Shown here piece by piece: positions 50,280 through 58,595 of a stretch of DNA of 64,000 nucleotides; position 1 is the stretch's first letter, and each line of letters begins with the position of its first letter. The notes beneath the pieces are model-generated. The model worked only from the letters and a program-made list of their open reading frames with translations, was not told the DNA's origin and made no database searches. The stretch is from Aminivibrio sp. (GTDB taxonomy: Bacteria; Synergistota; Synergistia; Synergistales; Aminobacteriaceae), in NCBI RefSeq assembly GCF_016756745.1, contig NZ_JAESIH010000047.1, positions 16,900 to 80,899 on the forward strand, written 5' to 3'. The translations under genes and the position numbers were made by a program.

Positions 50280-52391
50280 ATGCTTTCCGTCAACTTCAGG
50301 AGCGTCAAGGGAATGCTGGGGTTCTTTTTGGTTCTGCTCGCAGGGGCTATGGTCCTTTTCCCCGTTCTCATCGGGATACTCAGTTTCCGGGACTCCTGGC
50401 TGCATACGGAGCGGGACATGGCACAGGCCCTCGGCATGCAGGCTGATTTCATCAGAAAGTGGTTCGTCTTCCACCAGAACACCGTCCGGTCAATTTCCCG
50501 CCTCTCCTCGGTCAATGCGCGGGATCTTGTCGGCATATACGATGATTTTTCGTCTTTTGAAAGGTCCAATGCCAATTTCGAATCCCTTTCTTACGTGAAT
50601 ACGTCAGGCTTCCCCCTGGTTCACAGCGACATGGAGGGTCCTGGAAATACGGGGATTTCCGTCGCCGACAGGCCATACTTTATCGCCGCGGCGGAAGGAC
50701 GGGAATATATCACCGGAATAATCACCAGCCGAAGCTCCGGTCGTTCCGTGGTCGTCATTTCCGTTCCTCTTATGGGAGATGACGGTTTTCAGGGCCTGGT
50801 GTTCGGATCGATCTCCCTCGACACGATTCTTACCGCTCTCATGACCACCCCCTTTCGCAGCACAGGCAGTTTTCTGCTTTTCGATCCCTCGGGCGACGAC
50901 TCGGTGTTTGAAAGCTACGGCATATCCCGGGAGGAAGCATCGCGCTTGGGAACGCCGCAAGGAGGACTTGCCCTGTATAGGAGAAGCGACGGCAAAAGGT
51001 GGCTCGCGAAAAGCACGAGTCTTCCTGAATACGGAATGACCCTGGCAGTCCGCATGGAATTCCGAGAATTTCTCGCTCCCTACCTCACCGGCCTGGCCTA
51101 TTTCGGTGGAATATCGATTCTCCTTATGGCTGCCTCCTTCCTGATCTCCGCTGCGCTTTACCGTAAGGTGAACTCCTCGCTCTCCCTTCTTCTCGAAGCA
51201 GTGGAAAGGACAGGGGACGGAAAATTCTCTCCCCTTGATCCGCAGATGCTGGAGAAAGCCCCCCTTGAGATGAAAAAACTGGGGCAGGCTTTCAACGCCA
51301 TGGCGAATTCATTGAAGAGCAAAACGGAAGAACTGGAGTTCAGATCCTTCCACGACGAACTGACGGGGCTGTACAACCGGGCCTTTTTCGACGACGCCCT
51401 TATCCGCTTCGGAACGGGGCGGTTCGACCCAGTCACGGTGGCGATGTGCGACGTGAACGGCCTCAAACTGGTGAACGACACCCTGGGACACAAGGCTGGA
51501 GACGGTCTCCTCAGGGCTGCGGCGGATGTTTTGCGGAAAAGCGTCAGGAAAAGCGACATCGTCGCCCGCATCGGGGGGGATGAATTTGCAGTCCTGCTGC
51601 CCCAAGACGAAAACGGGGAGGCCGGAAGGCGCTTCAAGGAAAAACTGGCTTCAAACATCAGGGAGTACCGGGCCAACGACGGGGCCCTCCCTCTCAACAT
51701 CGCATGGGGGGTCGCTACGGGAGTGAAGGACGGTCATTCTGTCGAAACCCTTGTCCAGGAGGCGGACAAGGGGATGTACGCCTTCAAGCAGACCCACAGG
51801 GCGTCTTCCAGAAAGGATGTCCTGGAATACCTCTCGGAAAGGATTGCCCTCGTCCGGAAGGACTCCAGGGACAGGCACATGGCCGCATGCGCCGCTCTCA
51901 TGGAAATCTTCGCCGCCTCCCGTCCCGAATTTCCCGCTGAAAAGCGGGACTATCTCGTACGACTCGCCCGGAATCACGACCTCGGGTTTACCGCGATCCC
52001 CAGGGAGATTTTCGACAAGCCCGGTCCCCTCACGGAGGAGGAATACGAGGTGATAAAACGTCACCCCGAAAGAGGGGCGTATCTCGTTTCACTCTTCCCG
52101 GACATGGCGGACCTGAGGGAGGATATTCTGCTGCACCACCGCTGGTGGAACGGGGCAGGATATCCTGAAGGCGAAGGCGGAGAAACCCTTCCGGAGGGTG
52201 CGCGGATCATGGCCGTGGTGGACGCCTACGAGGCCATGACCGGAGACAAGACGTACAGGGACCCGAAGTCGCCGTCGGCTGCGGCGGCGGAACTCCGCCG
52301 GTGTGCGGGAAGCCAGTTCGACCCGTACTGGGCTGAGGAGTTCGCCCGGTTTATCCTCAATTTCCACGAATGGGAGGAAAGTATCTCCTGA
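50280..52391 (+). CDS. Membrane GGDEF/HD-GYP cyclic-di-GMP protein
   Basis: A 703-residue signalling protein. Membrane helix about 11-34, an extracytoplasmic dCache-like sensor about 40-268, second helix about 270-293, a HAMP-like linker, GGDEF domain about 355-510 and HD-GYP domain about 525-700. The cyclase motif GGDEF (432-436) and the RxxD inhibitory site (423-426) are intact. In the HD-GYP part, H533, HD566-567, H595, HH619-620 and GYP 627-629 are kept, but HDxGK reads HDLGF and HHExxDG reads HHRWWNG. AGGAGG lies five bases before the ATG at 50280. Divergent from the exported-protein operon; monocistronic. Confidence 0.9.
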   Translation: MLSVNFRSVKGMLGFFLVLLAGAMVLFPVLIGILSFRDSWLHTERDMAQALGMQADFIRKWFVFHQNTVRSISRLSSVNARDLVGIYDDFSSFERSNANFESLSYVNTSGFPLVHSDMEGPGNTGISVADRPYFIAAAEGREYITGIITSRSSGRSVVVISVPLMGDDGFQGLVFGSISLDTILTALMTTPFRSTGSFLLFDPSGDDSVFESYGISREEASRLGTPQGGLALYRRSDGKRWLAKSTSLPEYGMTLAVRMEFREFLAPYLTGLAYFGGISILLMAASFLISAALYRKVNSSLSLLLEAVERTGDGKFSPLDPQMLEKAPLEMKKLGQAFNAMANSLKSKTEELEFRSFHDELTGLYNRAFFDDALIRFGTGRFDPVTVAMCDVNGLKLVNDTLGHKAGDGLLRAAADVLRKSVRKSDIVARIGGDEFAVLLPQDENGEAGRRFKEKLASNIREYRANDGALPLNIAWGVATGVKDGHSVETLVQEADKGMYAFKQTHRASSRKDVLEYLSERIALVRKDSRDRHMAACAALMEIFAASRPEFPAEKRDYLVRLARNHDLGFTAIPREIFDKPGPLTEEEYEVIKRHPERGAYLVSLFPDMADLREDILLHHRWWNGAGYPEGEGGETLPEGARIMAVVDAYEAMTGDKTYRDPKSPSAAAAELRRCAGSQFDPYWAEEFARFILNFHEWEESIS

Positions 52392-52411
52392 CGCTCCCCG
52401 CTCTTTTACCA

Positions 52412-52441
52412 TTGACACACGACCGGACTTCATGACATTAT
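52412..52441 (+). promoter_or_regulatory. Candidate promoter of the rlmN-feoAB unit
   Basis: TTGACA (52412-52417) - 18 bp - CATTAT (52436-52441), 53 bp before the rlmN ATG. The -35 is perfect and the -10 matches four of six. Confidence 0.5.
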
Positions 52442-52493
52442 ACATTGTTATTTCAAGGGGGATTTTCCCCGAAATGCAACCAGGAGGCACACA

Positions 52494-53528
52494 ATGAGCG
52501 AACCGGTACACGCCCTTGATCTATCCTATGAAGAATGGATCGACGTCTGCACGGAAAAATGGGGCCTCCCGAAATATCGGGCGGACCAGTTATGCCGGTG
52601 GATTTACGACAAAAAAGTCTTCAACGTCCACGAAATGACTAACCTTTCGAAGGATCTGAGGGACAAGCTTGTTTATGACCTGTTGATCCTCCCCCCCATT
52701 CCGGTTAAGGAGGAAACGTCGAAGGACGGCACCAGGAAATTCCTCTGGCAGCTCTACGACGGAGAGAGAATCGAATCGGTGCTCCTCGCCAACGGCAACC
52801 ATATCACGGCCTGCCTTTCCAGCCAGGTGGGGTGCCCTCTGAACTGTGCCTTCTGCGCCACCGGGCAGTCGGGCTTCCGCCGGGATCTCACGGCAGGAGA
52901 GATCACGGGGCAGCTTCTCGCCATGGAGAAACGCCTCGGCACCAACATCGGCAATATTGTCTTCATGGGAATGGGAGAACCTTTCCTGAACACCCGGGCA
53001 GTCTTCAAGGCCATTTCCATTCTGAATTCCCCGAAGATGCGAAACATGGGGGCACGGCACATCACCATCTCCACCTCCGGTATCGTGCCGGGTATCCTCG
53101 ACCTGGCGGAATTTCCCCTGCCGGTCCGTCTTTCGGTCTCGCTCCATGCGCCCAACGACGCGCTCCGGAGCAAGATCATGCCCGTGAACAGAAAGTATCC
53201 CCTCGGCCTATTGGTGGACGCCCTCAGAACATACCAGCAGAAGACCGGGGAGAGGATCACTCTGGAGTACGTCATGATCCAGAAGGTGAACGACGAGACG
53301 GAGCTTGCCTATGAAACGGCGGCCCTCCTGTCGGGCCTCGGCGTGTACGTGAACCTCATCCCCTACAACCCGGTGAAGGACGTGTACCAGCGGTCCGCTC
53401 CCGAAAGAATCAAGGCCTTCGCCGCGGTTCTCACCCGGCTCGGGATCGAAAACGAGATCCGGCGGGAAAAGGGAACGGATATCAATGCGGCCTGCGGCCA
53501 GCTTCGAAGGAGGGAATCGGCGAATTGA
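52494..53528 (+). CDS. rlmN: 23S rRNA (adenine2503-C2)/tRNA methyltransferase
   Basis: A 344-residue radical-SAM enzyme methylating A2503 of 23S rRNA and A37 of some tRNAs. The 4Fe-4S cluster motif CPLNCAFC has C114, C118 and C121; the methyl-carrying cysteine is C334 in INAACGQL near the C-terminus; GMGEPFLN and SLHAPNDALRSKIMP are conserved. AGGAGG precedes the ATG at 52494. No coupling to iron uptake is known, but feoA follows directly. Confidence 0.94.
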   Translation: MSEPVHALDLSYEEWIDVCTEKWGLPKYRADQLCRWIYDKKVFNVHEMTNLSKDLRDKLVYDLLILPPIPVKEETSKDGTRKFLWQLYDGERIESVLLANGNHITACLSSQVGCPLNCAFCATGQSGFRRDLTAGEITGQLLAMEKRLGTNIGNIVFMGMGEPFLNTRAVFKAISILNSPKMRNMGARHITISTSGIVPGILDLAEFPLPVRLSVSLHAPNDALRSKIMPVNRKYPLGLLVDALRTYQQKTGERITLEYVMIQKVNDETELAYETAALLSGLGVYVNLIPYNPVKDVYQRSAPERIKAFAAVLTRLGIENEIRREKGTDINAACGQLRRRESAN

Positions 53529-53557
53529 CCCCTCCCAGTCATCCGGGAGGTCCCGCA

Positions 53558-53815
53558 GTGGCCCTGAGAGACCTCCCCAACGGCGCCTTCGGCCGCATTG
53601 TGGAGATGCCGGTAAAGGACGGCTGCGCCGAACGCCTCGAAGCCCTGGGTCTCCGGGTCGGCAAGGTGGTGGGAAAAGTGTCCGGAATGCCCTTTCACGG
53701 TCCTGTGACCCTCCAGCTCGACGGCAGACAGATAGCCATCGGGTGGAAGATTTCCTCTTCAGTGCTCGTCGTTCCCCTCGCTTCTTCCGCAGGAGCCGCC
53801 AGGCGCCATGAGTGA
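53558..53815 (+). CDS. feoA: Ferrous iron transport protein A
   Basis: An 85-residue SH3-like FeoA protein, cytosolic partner of FeoB. ALRDLPNGAFGRIVEM, the central ERLEALGLRVGKVVG and IAIGWKISSSVLV fit the family. The GTG at 53558 has GGGAGGT six bases upstream and gives the usual length; a longer TTG form from 53525 would overlap the rlmN stop. Its 3' end overlaps the feoB start by 8 bp, so the two are coupled. Confidence 0.85.
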   Translation: MALRDLPNGAFGRIVEMPVKDGCAERLEALGLRVGKVVGKVSGMPFHGPVTLQLDGRQIAIGWKISSSVLVVPLASSAGAARRHE

Positions 53816-55547
53816 GACAACAGCGAAAAAACTGCTCCTCGTGGGGAACCCCAACGTGGGGAAAAGTGCCCTCTTCACAAGGATCACCGGAGTTCATGCC
53901 GTTTCTTCCAACTATCCTGGGACCACGGTAGGCTTTCTGGAAGGATGGCTCCGCCGGGGAGACGATGTCTGGAGAGTCATCGACGTCCCCGGGGCCTACA
54001 CCCTCACTCCCACCAACGAAGCTGAAGAGGTGGCCGAAAGGATGGTGGCCGAAGGATGCCACGCCGTGGTGTTGGTCCTCGATGCTACGGCCCTGGAACG
54101 AAACCTCTTCCTCGCCTTCCAGATCATGGAGCGCAGGCTTCCCGTGGTTATCGCCCTCAACATGGTGGACGAAGCCCGGCACAAGGGGATCGACATCGAC
54201 CCTGCCCTGCTGGAAAAGCTGCTCGGCGTTCCGGTGGTCTCCACCGTGGCCGTCTCGGGAGAAGGGATCAGCCGGCTTCTCGACCGCCTGCGCGAAGCCT
54301 CTCCGGGCCGGGAGGTTCCTTCCACGAAAGAGGAACGGTGGGCGGCCATAGGGGCGGTTACGGAACAGGTCCAGAAAGTGCGGCACCGCCATCACACCTT
54401 CCTGGACAAGCTCGAGGACGCCTCGGTCAACTCCTTCTGGGGGCTCGTCATCGGCGTAGCGGTCATCACCTCGAGCTTCATCGCCATCCGGTACGCCGGG
54501 GAAGGCCTCATCGACGGCATCCTCGCTCCCCTCTTCGAAAGATACTGGCTTCCTGTGGTGAATTACGTCTCAGGCTTTTTCGGCGGAACGGGCTTCCTTC
54601 ATGACATCATCGTCGGCAGGCTGGTGGACGGACACGTTGACTTCGAGCAGAGTTTCGGCATGCTCACCACGGGACTGTACGTTCCCGTGGTCATGGTGCT
54701 CCCCTATGTCCTTTCCTTTTACGCCGTCCTCAGCTTCCTGGAGGATTTCGGCTACCTGCCGCGGCTCGCGGTCATCTTCGACGCCCTCCTCCACAGGATG
54801 GGACTCCACGGTTTCGCCATCGTTCCCTCCCTCCTGGGGTTCGGATGCAACGTCCCGGGCATCCTCGCCACGAGAGTCCTGGACTCCCGGCGGGAGCGGT
54901 TCATCGCCGCGACCCTGATTTCCGTTGCCATACCCTGTGCCGGACTCCAGGCCATGATCATCGGCGCCCTTGGGGGAATAGGGATGAAATGGGTCGCCAT
55001 GGTCTACGGCACCCTTCTTGTATCCTGGCTTCTCCTGGGGAGAATTCTCCATTCTCTCCTTCCCGGCTTCAGCCCGGAGCTCATCGTGGAGATTCCCCCT
55101 TACCGGATACCGTCCCCGAAGGCCATGGGGCTCAAGCTCTGGATACGGATCAGCGGTTTCTTCCTGGAGGCCGTTCCCCTGGTCCTCGGAGGCATTCTGC
55201 TGATCAGCCTGATGGACGCTGCGGGGATCACCGACCTTCTCTCCCGCCTGCTCGCACCCGTTTTTTCCGGCCTTCTCGGCCTGCCGACTAAAGCGGCCGG
55301 GCCCATCCTCCTCGGAATCCTGAGAAAGGACGTGGCCGTGGGAATGCTGGCAACCCTGGGTCTTTCACCGGCTCAGCTCGTGGTGGCCACCATTACCCTT
55401 TCCATGACATTCCCCTGCATCGCCACCTTTATCGTCCTGTGGAGGGAACTGGGAGGAAAACGGATGGCGGCATCCATGGGAATCATGATAGCCTCCGCGC
55501 TCATCGCCGGAATATCCGTGAGGCTGCTCCTTTCACTGAGCGTCTAG
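53808..55547 (+). CDS. feoB: Ferrous iron transporter FeoB
   Basis: A 579-residue Fe(II) transporter, shorter than typical FeoB (about 650-770). GTPase motifs at the N-terminus: G1 GNPNVGKS (13-20), G2 PGTT (37-40), G3 DVPG (59-62) and G4 NMVD (118-121). The membrane part has two gate regions, including SLLGFGCNVPGILATR and LLGILRKDVAVGML, where conserved cysteine/asparagine residues line the pore. The shortening lies in the linker after the G domain and at the C-terminus. No frameshift seen. Confidence 0.93.
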   Translation: MSETTAKKLLLVGNPNVGKSALFTRITGVHAVSSNYPGTTVGFLEGWLRRGDDVWRVIDVPGAYTLTPTNEAEEVAERMVAEGCHAVVLVLDATALERNLFLAFQIMERRLPVVIALNMVDEARHKGIDIDPALLEKLLGVPVVSTVAVSGEGISRLLDRLREASPGREVPSTKEERWAAIGAVTEQVQKVRHRHHTFLDKLEDASVNSFWGLVIGVAVITSSFIAIRYAGEGLIDGILAPLFERYWLPVVNYVSGFFGGTGFLHDIIVGRLVDGHVDFEQSFGMLTTGLYVPVVMVLPYVLSFYAVLSFLEDFGYLPRLAVIFDALLHRMGLHGFAIVPSLLGFGCNVPGILATRVLDSRRERFIAATLISVAIPCAGLQAMIIGALGGIGMKWVAMVYGTLLVSWLLLGRILHSLLPGFSPELIVEIPPYRIPSPKAMGLKLWIRISGFFLEAVPLVLGGILLISLMDAAGITDLLSRLLAPVFSGLLGLPTKAAGPILLGILRKDVAVGMLATLGLSPAQLVVATITLSMTFPCIATFIVLWRELGGKRMAASMGIMIASALIAGISVRLLLSLSV

Positions 55548-55607
55548 GCTATTTTTGCCGGGAAGAGAGCCTTCCCCTTTGAGGTTCGTTCCATTATGAT
55601 TGAAATA

Positions 55608-55620
55608 TCCGCTGAGCGGA
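55608..55620. promoter_or_regulatory. Candidate IclR operator upstream of the iclR-type gene
   Basis: TCCGC-TGA-GCGGA, a perfect 13-bp palindrome 44 bp before the regulator ATG. It shares TTCCGCTGA..GGAA character with the palindrome at 57363-57379. Confidence 0.5.
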
Positions 55621-55663
55621 AAAAGCGGAATAACGACTCGAAGCAGGAAAGGGCGGTTTCACC

Positions 55664-56410
55664 ATGAAAGAAGACTCCGTGCGGTCCGTAGAACGGGCGT
55701 TTCACATTCTCAAGGCCTTCACGAGGGACGACTACAAGCTGACGCTCAGCGAAATCGCGGAAAGAATCGGGCTCCCCGTCACGACGACCCTTCGGCTGGC
55801 AGGCACGCTGGAAAGGCTTGACATTCTCACACGTCACGACGACAGGACCTACTCCCTCGGCAACCAGCTCTATATCCTCGGGAGCATCGCCAAGGCAAAC
55901 TTCAAGCCCCAGCAGATCATCTACCCCTACATGAAGATCATCCGGGACAGCACAAAGGAAGCCGTCTCCCTCTACGGCGTCGAGGGTGAGGAACGGGTCT
56001 GCTACGAACACGTGGAAAGCCTGCTCACCATGAGGTGCGTCATGAGGGTGGGCGACCGGGCGCCTCTCTGGGCGGGAGCGGGAGGGAAAGCCCTCCTGGC
56101 CTTTCTGGGCGAGGAAGCGATTGAAAGGGAAACCATGAAAGTCCACCCCATTACAGCCACTACTCTCTCCAACGGGGAGGACTTGAGAAAAAACCTGACC
56201 GAGATCAGGACCCTCGGCTATGCCATGAGCTGGGGCGAACGGGAGGAGGGCATCCTTTCCATGGCGGTACCCATCTTCAACAGGAAGGGAGAGGTTCTTT
56301 TCTCCTTCTCCCTCGCCGGGCCGGCATCCCGCTTTACGGAGGAGACAGCCCTGTCTCTCATCCCCGAAATCCAGCGGATGTGCCGGGAGATCTCCCAGCA
56401 GATAGGATAA
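55664..56410 (+). CDS. IclR-family transcriptional regulator
   Basis: A 248-residue regulator. Residues 1-65 form the winged HTH (SVRSVERAFHILKAF, LTLSEIAERIGLPVTTTLRLAGTLERL), and the rest the IclR effector domain (SLYGVEGEERVCYEHVES, GDRAPLWAGAGGKALLAFL and GYAMSWGEREEGILSMAVPIF). Start ATG 55664 with AGGAAAGGGCGG upstream. A matching palindrome occurs upstream of itself and in front of the isomerase gene at 57279, so it probably autoregulates and controls the neighbouring transport/catabolism genes. The effector is unknown. Confidence 0.9.
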   Translation: MKEDSVRSVERAFHILKAFTRDDYKLTLSEIAERIGLPVTTTLRLAGTLERLDILTRHDDRTYSLGNQLYILGSIAKANFKPQQIIYPYMKIIRDSTKEAVSLYGVEGEERVCYEHVESLLTMRCVMRVGDRAPLWAGAGGKALLAFLGEEAIERETMKVHPITATTLSNGEDLRKNLTEIRTLGYAMSWGEREEGILSMAVPIFNRKGEVLFSFSLAGPASRFTEETALSLIPEIQRMCREISQQIG

Positions 56411-56411
56411 G

Positions 56412-56449
56412 AAAAGATCCCCTCCGGACCGGAGGGGATCTTTTCTTTC
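56412..56449. terminator. Bidirectional terminator between the IclR gene and the isomerase gene
   Basis: AAAAGATCCCCTCCGG-A-CCGGAGGGGATCTTTT, a perfect palindrome with T-rich tails on both strands, between convergent genes. Confidence 0.88.
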
Positions 56450-57279
56450 TATGCTTTTCTACCCGTTACCCCCCGCCCGGCGCAGTAGGCCTTCGCAGTC
56501 TCAAGGCACCGGCGGGCATGTTCTTTGTACCCGAACTCCGCCACTTTCTTCAGGTTGGGAAGCTCAATGGAATAGGGCATGGGGGGCATGGCGTTCATTA
56601 TCGAGGCCACGTCGATTCCTCCTTCGCCCACGTAGGACCGTTCCTCCCTGAGGATTCTTGTCATCTCGTCCCTGTCCGCCGGAATCTCGCACGGAGCGTC
56701 GCAGAGATGGCCGAAATGGAACCACTCAGCAGGAAGCTTCTCCAGCTCAGCCACGTCGTCCTGGGCCCTGTGGAAGTGATGAATGTCCACCAAGAGACCG
56801 GCATTGGAACGGTTCACAGTCCTGAGGACATCGACCGCGCCCGCCAGAGTTTTCACCGAAGCGATGGGGACGTATTCAAGGTCCACCGTCAGGTTGTACT
56901 GTTTCGCAAGGTCGCAGATCTCGGCGAACCTTTCGATGTAATACTCCCTCTCCGGCGTCCAGATACTGCTGATGACGTGCTTTCCCCCGAGTTCCGCAGC
57001 TGTTTCCATGGCGGGTTCGTACTTCTTCACGTCCATATTTTCGAACACCCTGGCGAGTTCGATGTCCAGGAGCCTGATGCCTGTATCGGCAAAGACCCGT
57101 TTCGTCTCCTCCATCAAGGCCCGGTTCTTTGCCAGGTCGTAATCCGGTTCCCCGGGAAGCCCCATGTAAATCTGCCTCATGCTCACGAAATCATACCCGC
57201 AGTCCGCCGCCATGGACGCAATCTCCGCCGGAGACGTATTCAGAACGGTGAGCTGCGCAAGGGAAAACTGGAACTTCAT
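56449..57279 (-). CDS. Sugar-phosphate isomerase/epimerase-like TIM-barrel protein
   Basis: About 276 residues with the xylose-isomerase-like TIM-barrel pattern (AP endonuclease family 2). Likely metal ligands lie in LTVDLEYVP (glutamate), LLVDIHHFHRA (aspartate and histidine), WFHFGHLCDA and a late glutamate in YSIELPNLKK. Such proteins include hydroxypyruvate isomerase, inosose dehydratase and tagatose epimerases; I cannot pick among them. ATG 57279 is used; ATGs at 57285 and 57288 are in frame and also possible. Separated from tctC by a terminator, so it has its own promoter, near the putative IclR operator. Confidence 0.78.
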   Translation of the reverse strand: MKFQFSLAQLTVLNTSPAEIASMAADCGYDFVSMRQIYMGLPGEPDYDLAKNRALMEETKRVFADTGIRLLDIELARVFENMDVKKYEPAMETAAELGGKHVISSIWTPEREYYIERFAEICDLAKQYNLTVDLEYVPIASVKTLAGAVDVLRTVNRSNAGLLVDIHHFHRAQDDVAELEKLPAEWFHFGHLCDAPCEIPADRDEMTRILREERSYVGEGGIDVASIMNAMPPMPYSIELPNLKKVAEFGYKEHARRCLETAKAYCAGRGVTGRKA

Positions 57280-57362
57280 GAACATCATACCCCTTCCTCG
57301 TAAGTGATGTCTGGGCACTAAACGCCCTCCCGGGAGCGGATGGCCGTTCCGGCAAATCAAAT

Positions 57363-57379
57363 TTTCCGCTGAATGGAAA
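57363..57379. promoter_or_regulatory. Candidate IclR operator upstream of the isomerase gene
   Basis: TTTCC-GCTGAAT-GGAAA, a palindrome about 84 bp before the isomerase start, sharing TCCGCTGAnnGGA with the site at 55608. Confidence 0.5.
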
Positions 57380-57474
57380 CGTAATCCGCCTCTAGGAAAT
57401 GATTCCACAATAAAGAGTAGAAAAGAATTTGTCAATATGTCCGGTGCCGAAGGGATGTTTTTTCGGACACGAAA

Positions 57475-57505
57475 AGAAAAAACCCGCCCCACAGGGGGGC
57501 GGGCC
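57475..57505 (-). terminator. Terminator of the TTT transport operon
   Basis: On the minus strand CCCGCCCC - cctgtg - GGGGCGGG then six T residues, 29 bp past the tctC stop. Confidence 0.85.
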
Positions 57506-57533
57506 GAAAGTACGTTTACCCTGGAACGGGTCT

Positions 57534-58529
57534 TTACTTGCCTTGGGGTCTTTCGATGCCGAACTCCTCGGGGGAGAATTTCGCCCCGCCGGCGTCGTAG
57601 AGGAGCCATGCGGCGACGGACTGGTTCTGCTTTATGTATTTCTTCGCCTCGTCGCCTGAGATGCCGAGCTTCACGCCGCCCATGGTCTTCGCGAACTCGT
57701 CGAACCTAGGGTCCTGGAACGCCTTGGTAAAGGCGGACCGGAGAACGTCAAGAGCCTCGGCGGGGGTTCCCTTCCTCACGAAGGCGCCGAAGAAGGCACC
57801 CCAGGGAAGGTAGGGCCTGTACTCTTCGTAGACTTCCGTCACCGCCGGCACGGAAGCGACGCTCTCGATCCTCTCCGAGGAGATCATGGCGAGTCCCCTG
57901 ACATTCCCCGAGTGGATGAAATTGGCGGCGGCGAGAAGGCCGACGGCCACCGCATCAATATGGCCGCCCATGAGGGCGGTGATGCAGGGGCCTTCGCCGT
58001 CAAACTGCATCTTGTTGAACTTCACGCCGTGGATCTTCTCGATCATGGTGGTGGCCACGTAGGGCAACCCTCCGGGGCCGGTGGAGCCCATGGTGATGGT
58101 CTTGCCGGATGCGGCGGCCTCGATGAGCTCTTTGTACGAGGTGTAGGGGGAATCCTTGGAGACAATGACTACGCCCACGTTGGCCATCATGAGGAAGACG
58201 GGCTCGAACTGGTCATAGTCGATCTGGGAAAGGCCGGTGACCTTGTAGAGGTTCGGGTTCTCGGCGCCGAAGAGAATGCTGTAACCGTCGGCGGGCTGGT
58301 TGGCCACAAAGGTGGTGGCGATGGCTCCCGTGGCGCCTGTGCGGTTCTGCAGTATGATGGTCTTTCCGAGATGCTCCTGGACGATGGGGACGATGGCCCG
58401 GGACACGTTATCCAGAGCGCCTCCGGCGCCCCACATGATGTACCCCTGGATGTTCTTTTCCGGGTAGGCCCCGAAAGCGGCCCCCGCCAACACACATACC
58501 GTCAGCAGCGCAATACTGAGTTTTCTCAT
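57534..58529 (-). CDS. tctC: TTT transporter solute-binding protein TctC/Bug, copy 1
   Basis: A 331-residue exported binding protein of the Bug/TctC family. Signal peptide MRKLSIALLTVCVLAGAAFG followed by AYPEKNIQGYIMWGAGGALDN, the loop that closes over a carboxylate; LQNRTGATGAIATTFVANQPADGYS is the second conserved loop. It ends the tctC-tctB-tctA-tctC run. About half of its residues match the copy at 60742-61743 by eye, so it is an old paralogue. Confidence 0.92.
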   Translation of the reverse strand: MRKLSIALLTVCVLAGAAFGAYPEKNIQGYIMWGAGGALDNVSRAIVPIVQEHLGKTIILQNRTGATGAIATTFVANQPADGYSILFGAENPNLYKVTGLSQIDYDQFEPVFLMMANVGVVIVSKDSPYTSYKELIEAAASGKTITMGSTGPGGLPYVATTMIEKIHGVKFNKMQFDGEGPCITALMGGHIDAVAVGLLAAANFIHSGNVRGLAMISSERIESVASVPAVTEVYEEYRPYLPWGAFFGAFVRKGTPAEALDVLRSAFTKAFQDPRFDEFAKTMGGVKLGISGDEAKKYIKQNQSVAAWLLYDAGGAKFSPEEFGIERPQGK

Positions 58530-58595
58530 AAAACATTCCTCCTCGTATTATTTTTATTCATCTTTTGGTTCTCTCTCTTCCCTGGCAGGAAAAAA

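Noticed and set aside
47905..50598. Long plus-strand open frame (897 codons) opposite the permease and M14-type genes
   Set aside because: Histidine/glycine/arginine-rich antisense artefact; crosses several well-supported minus-strand genes.
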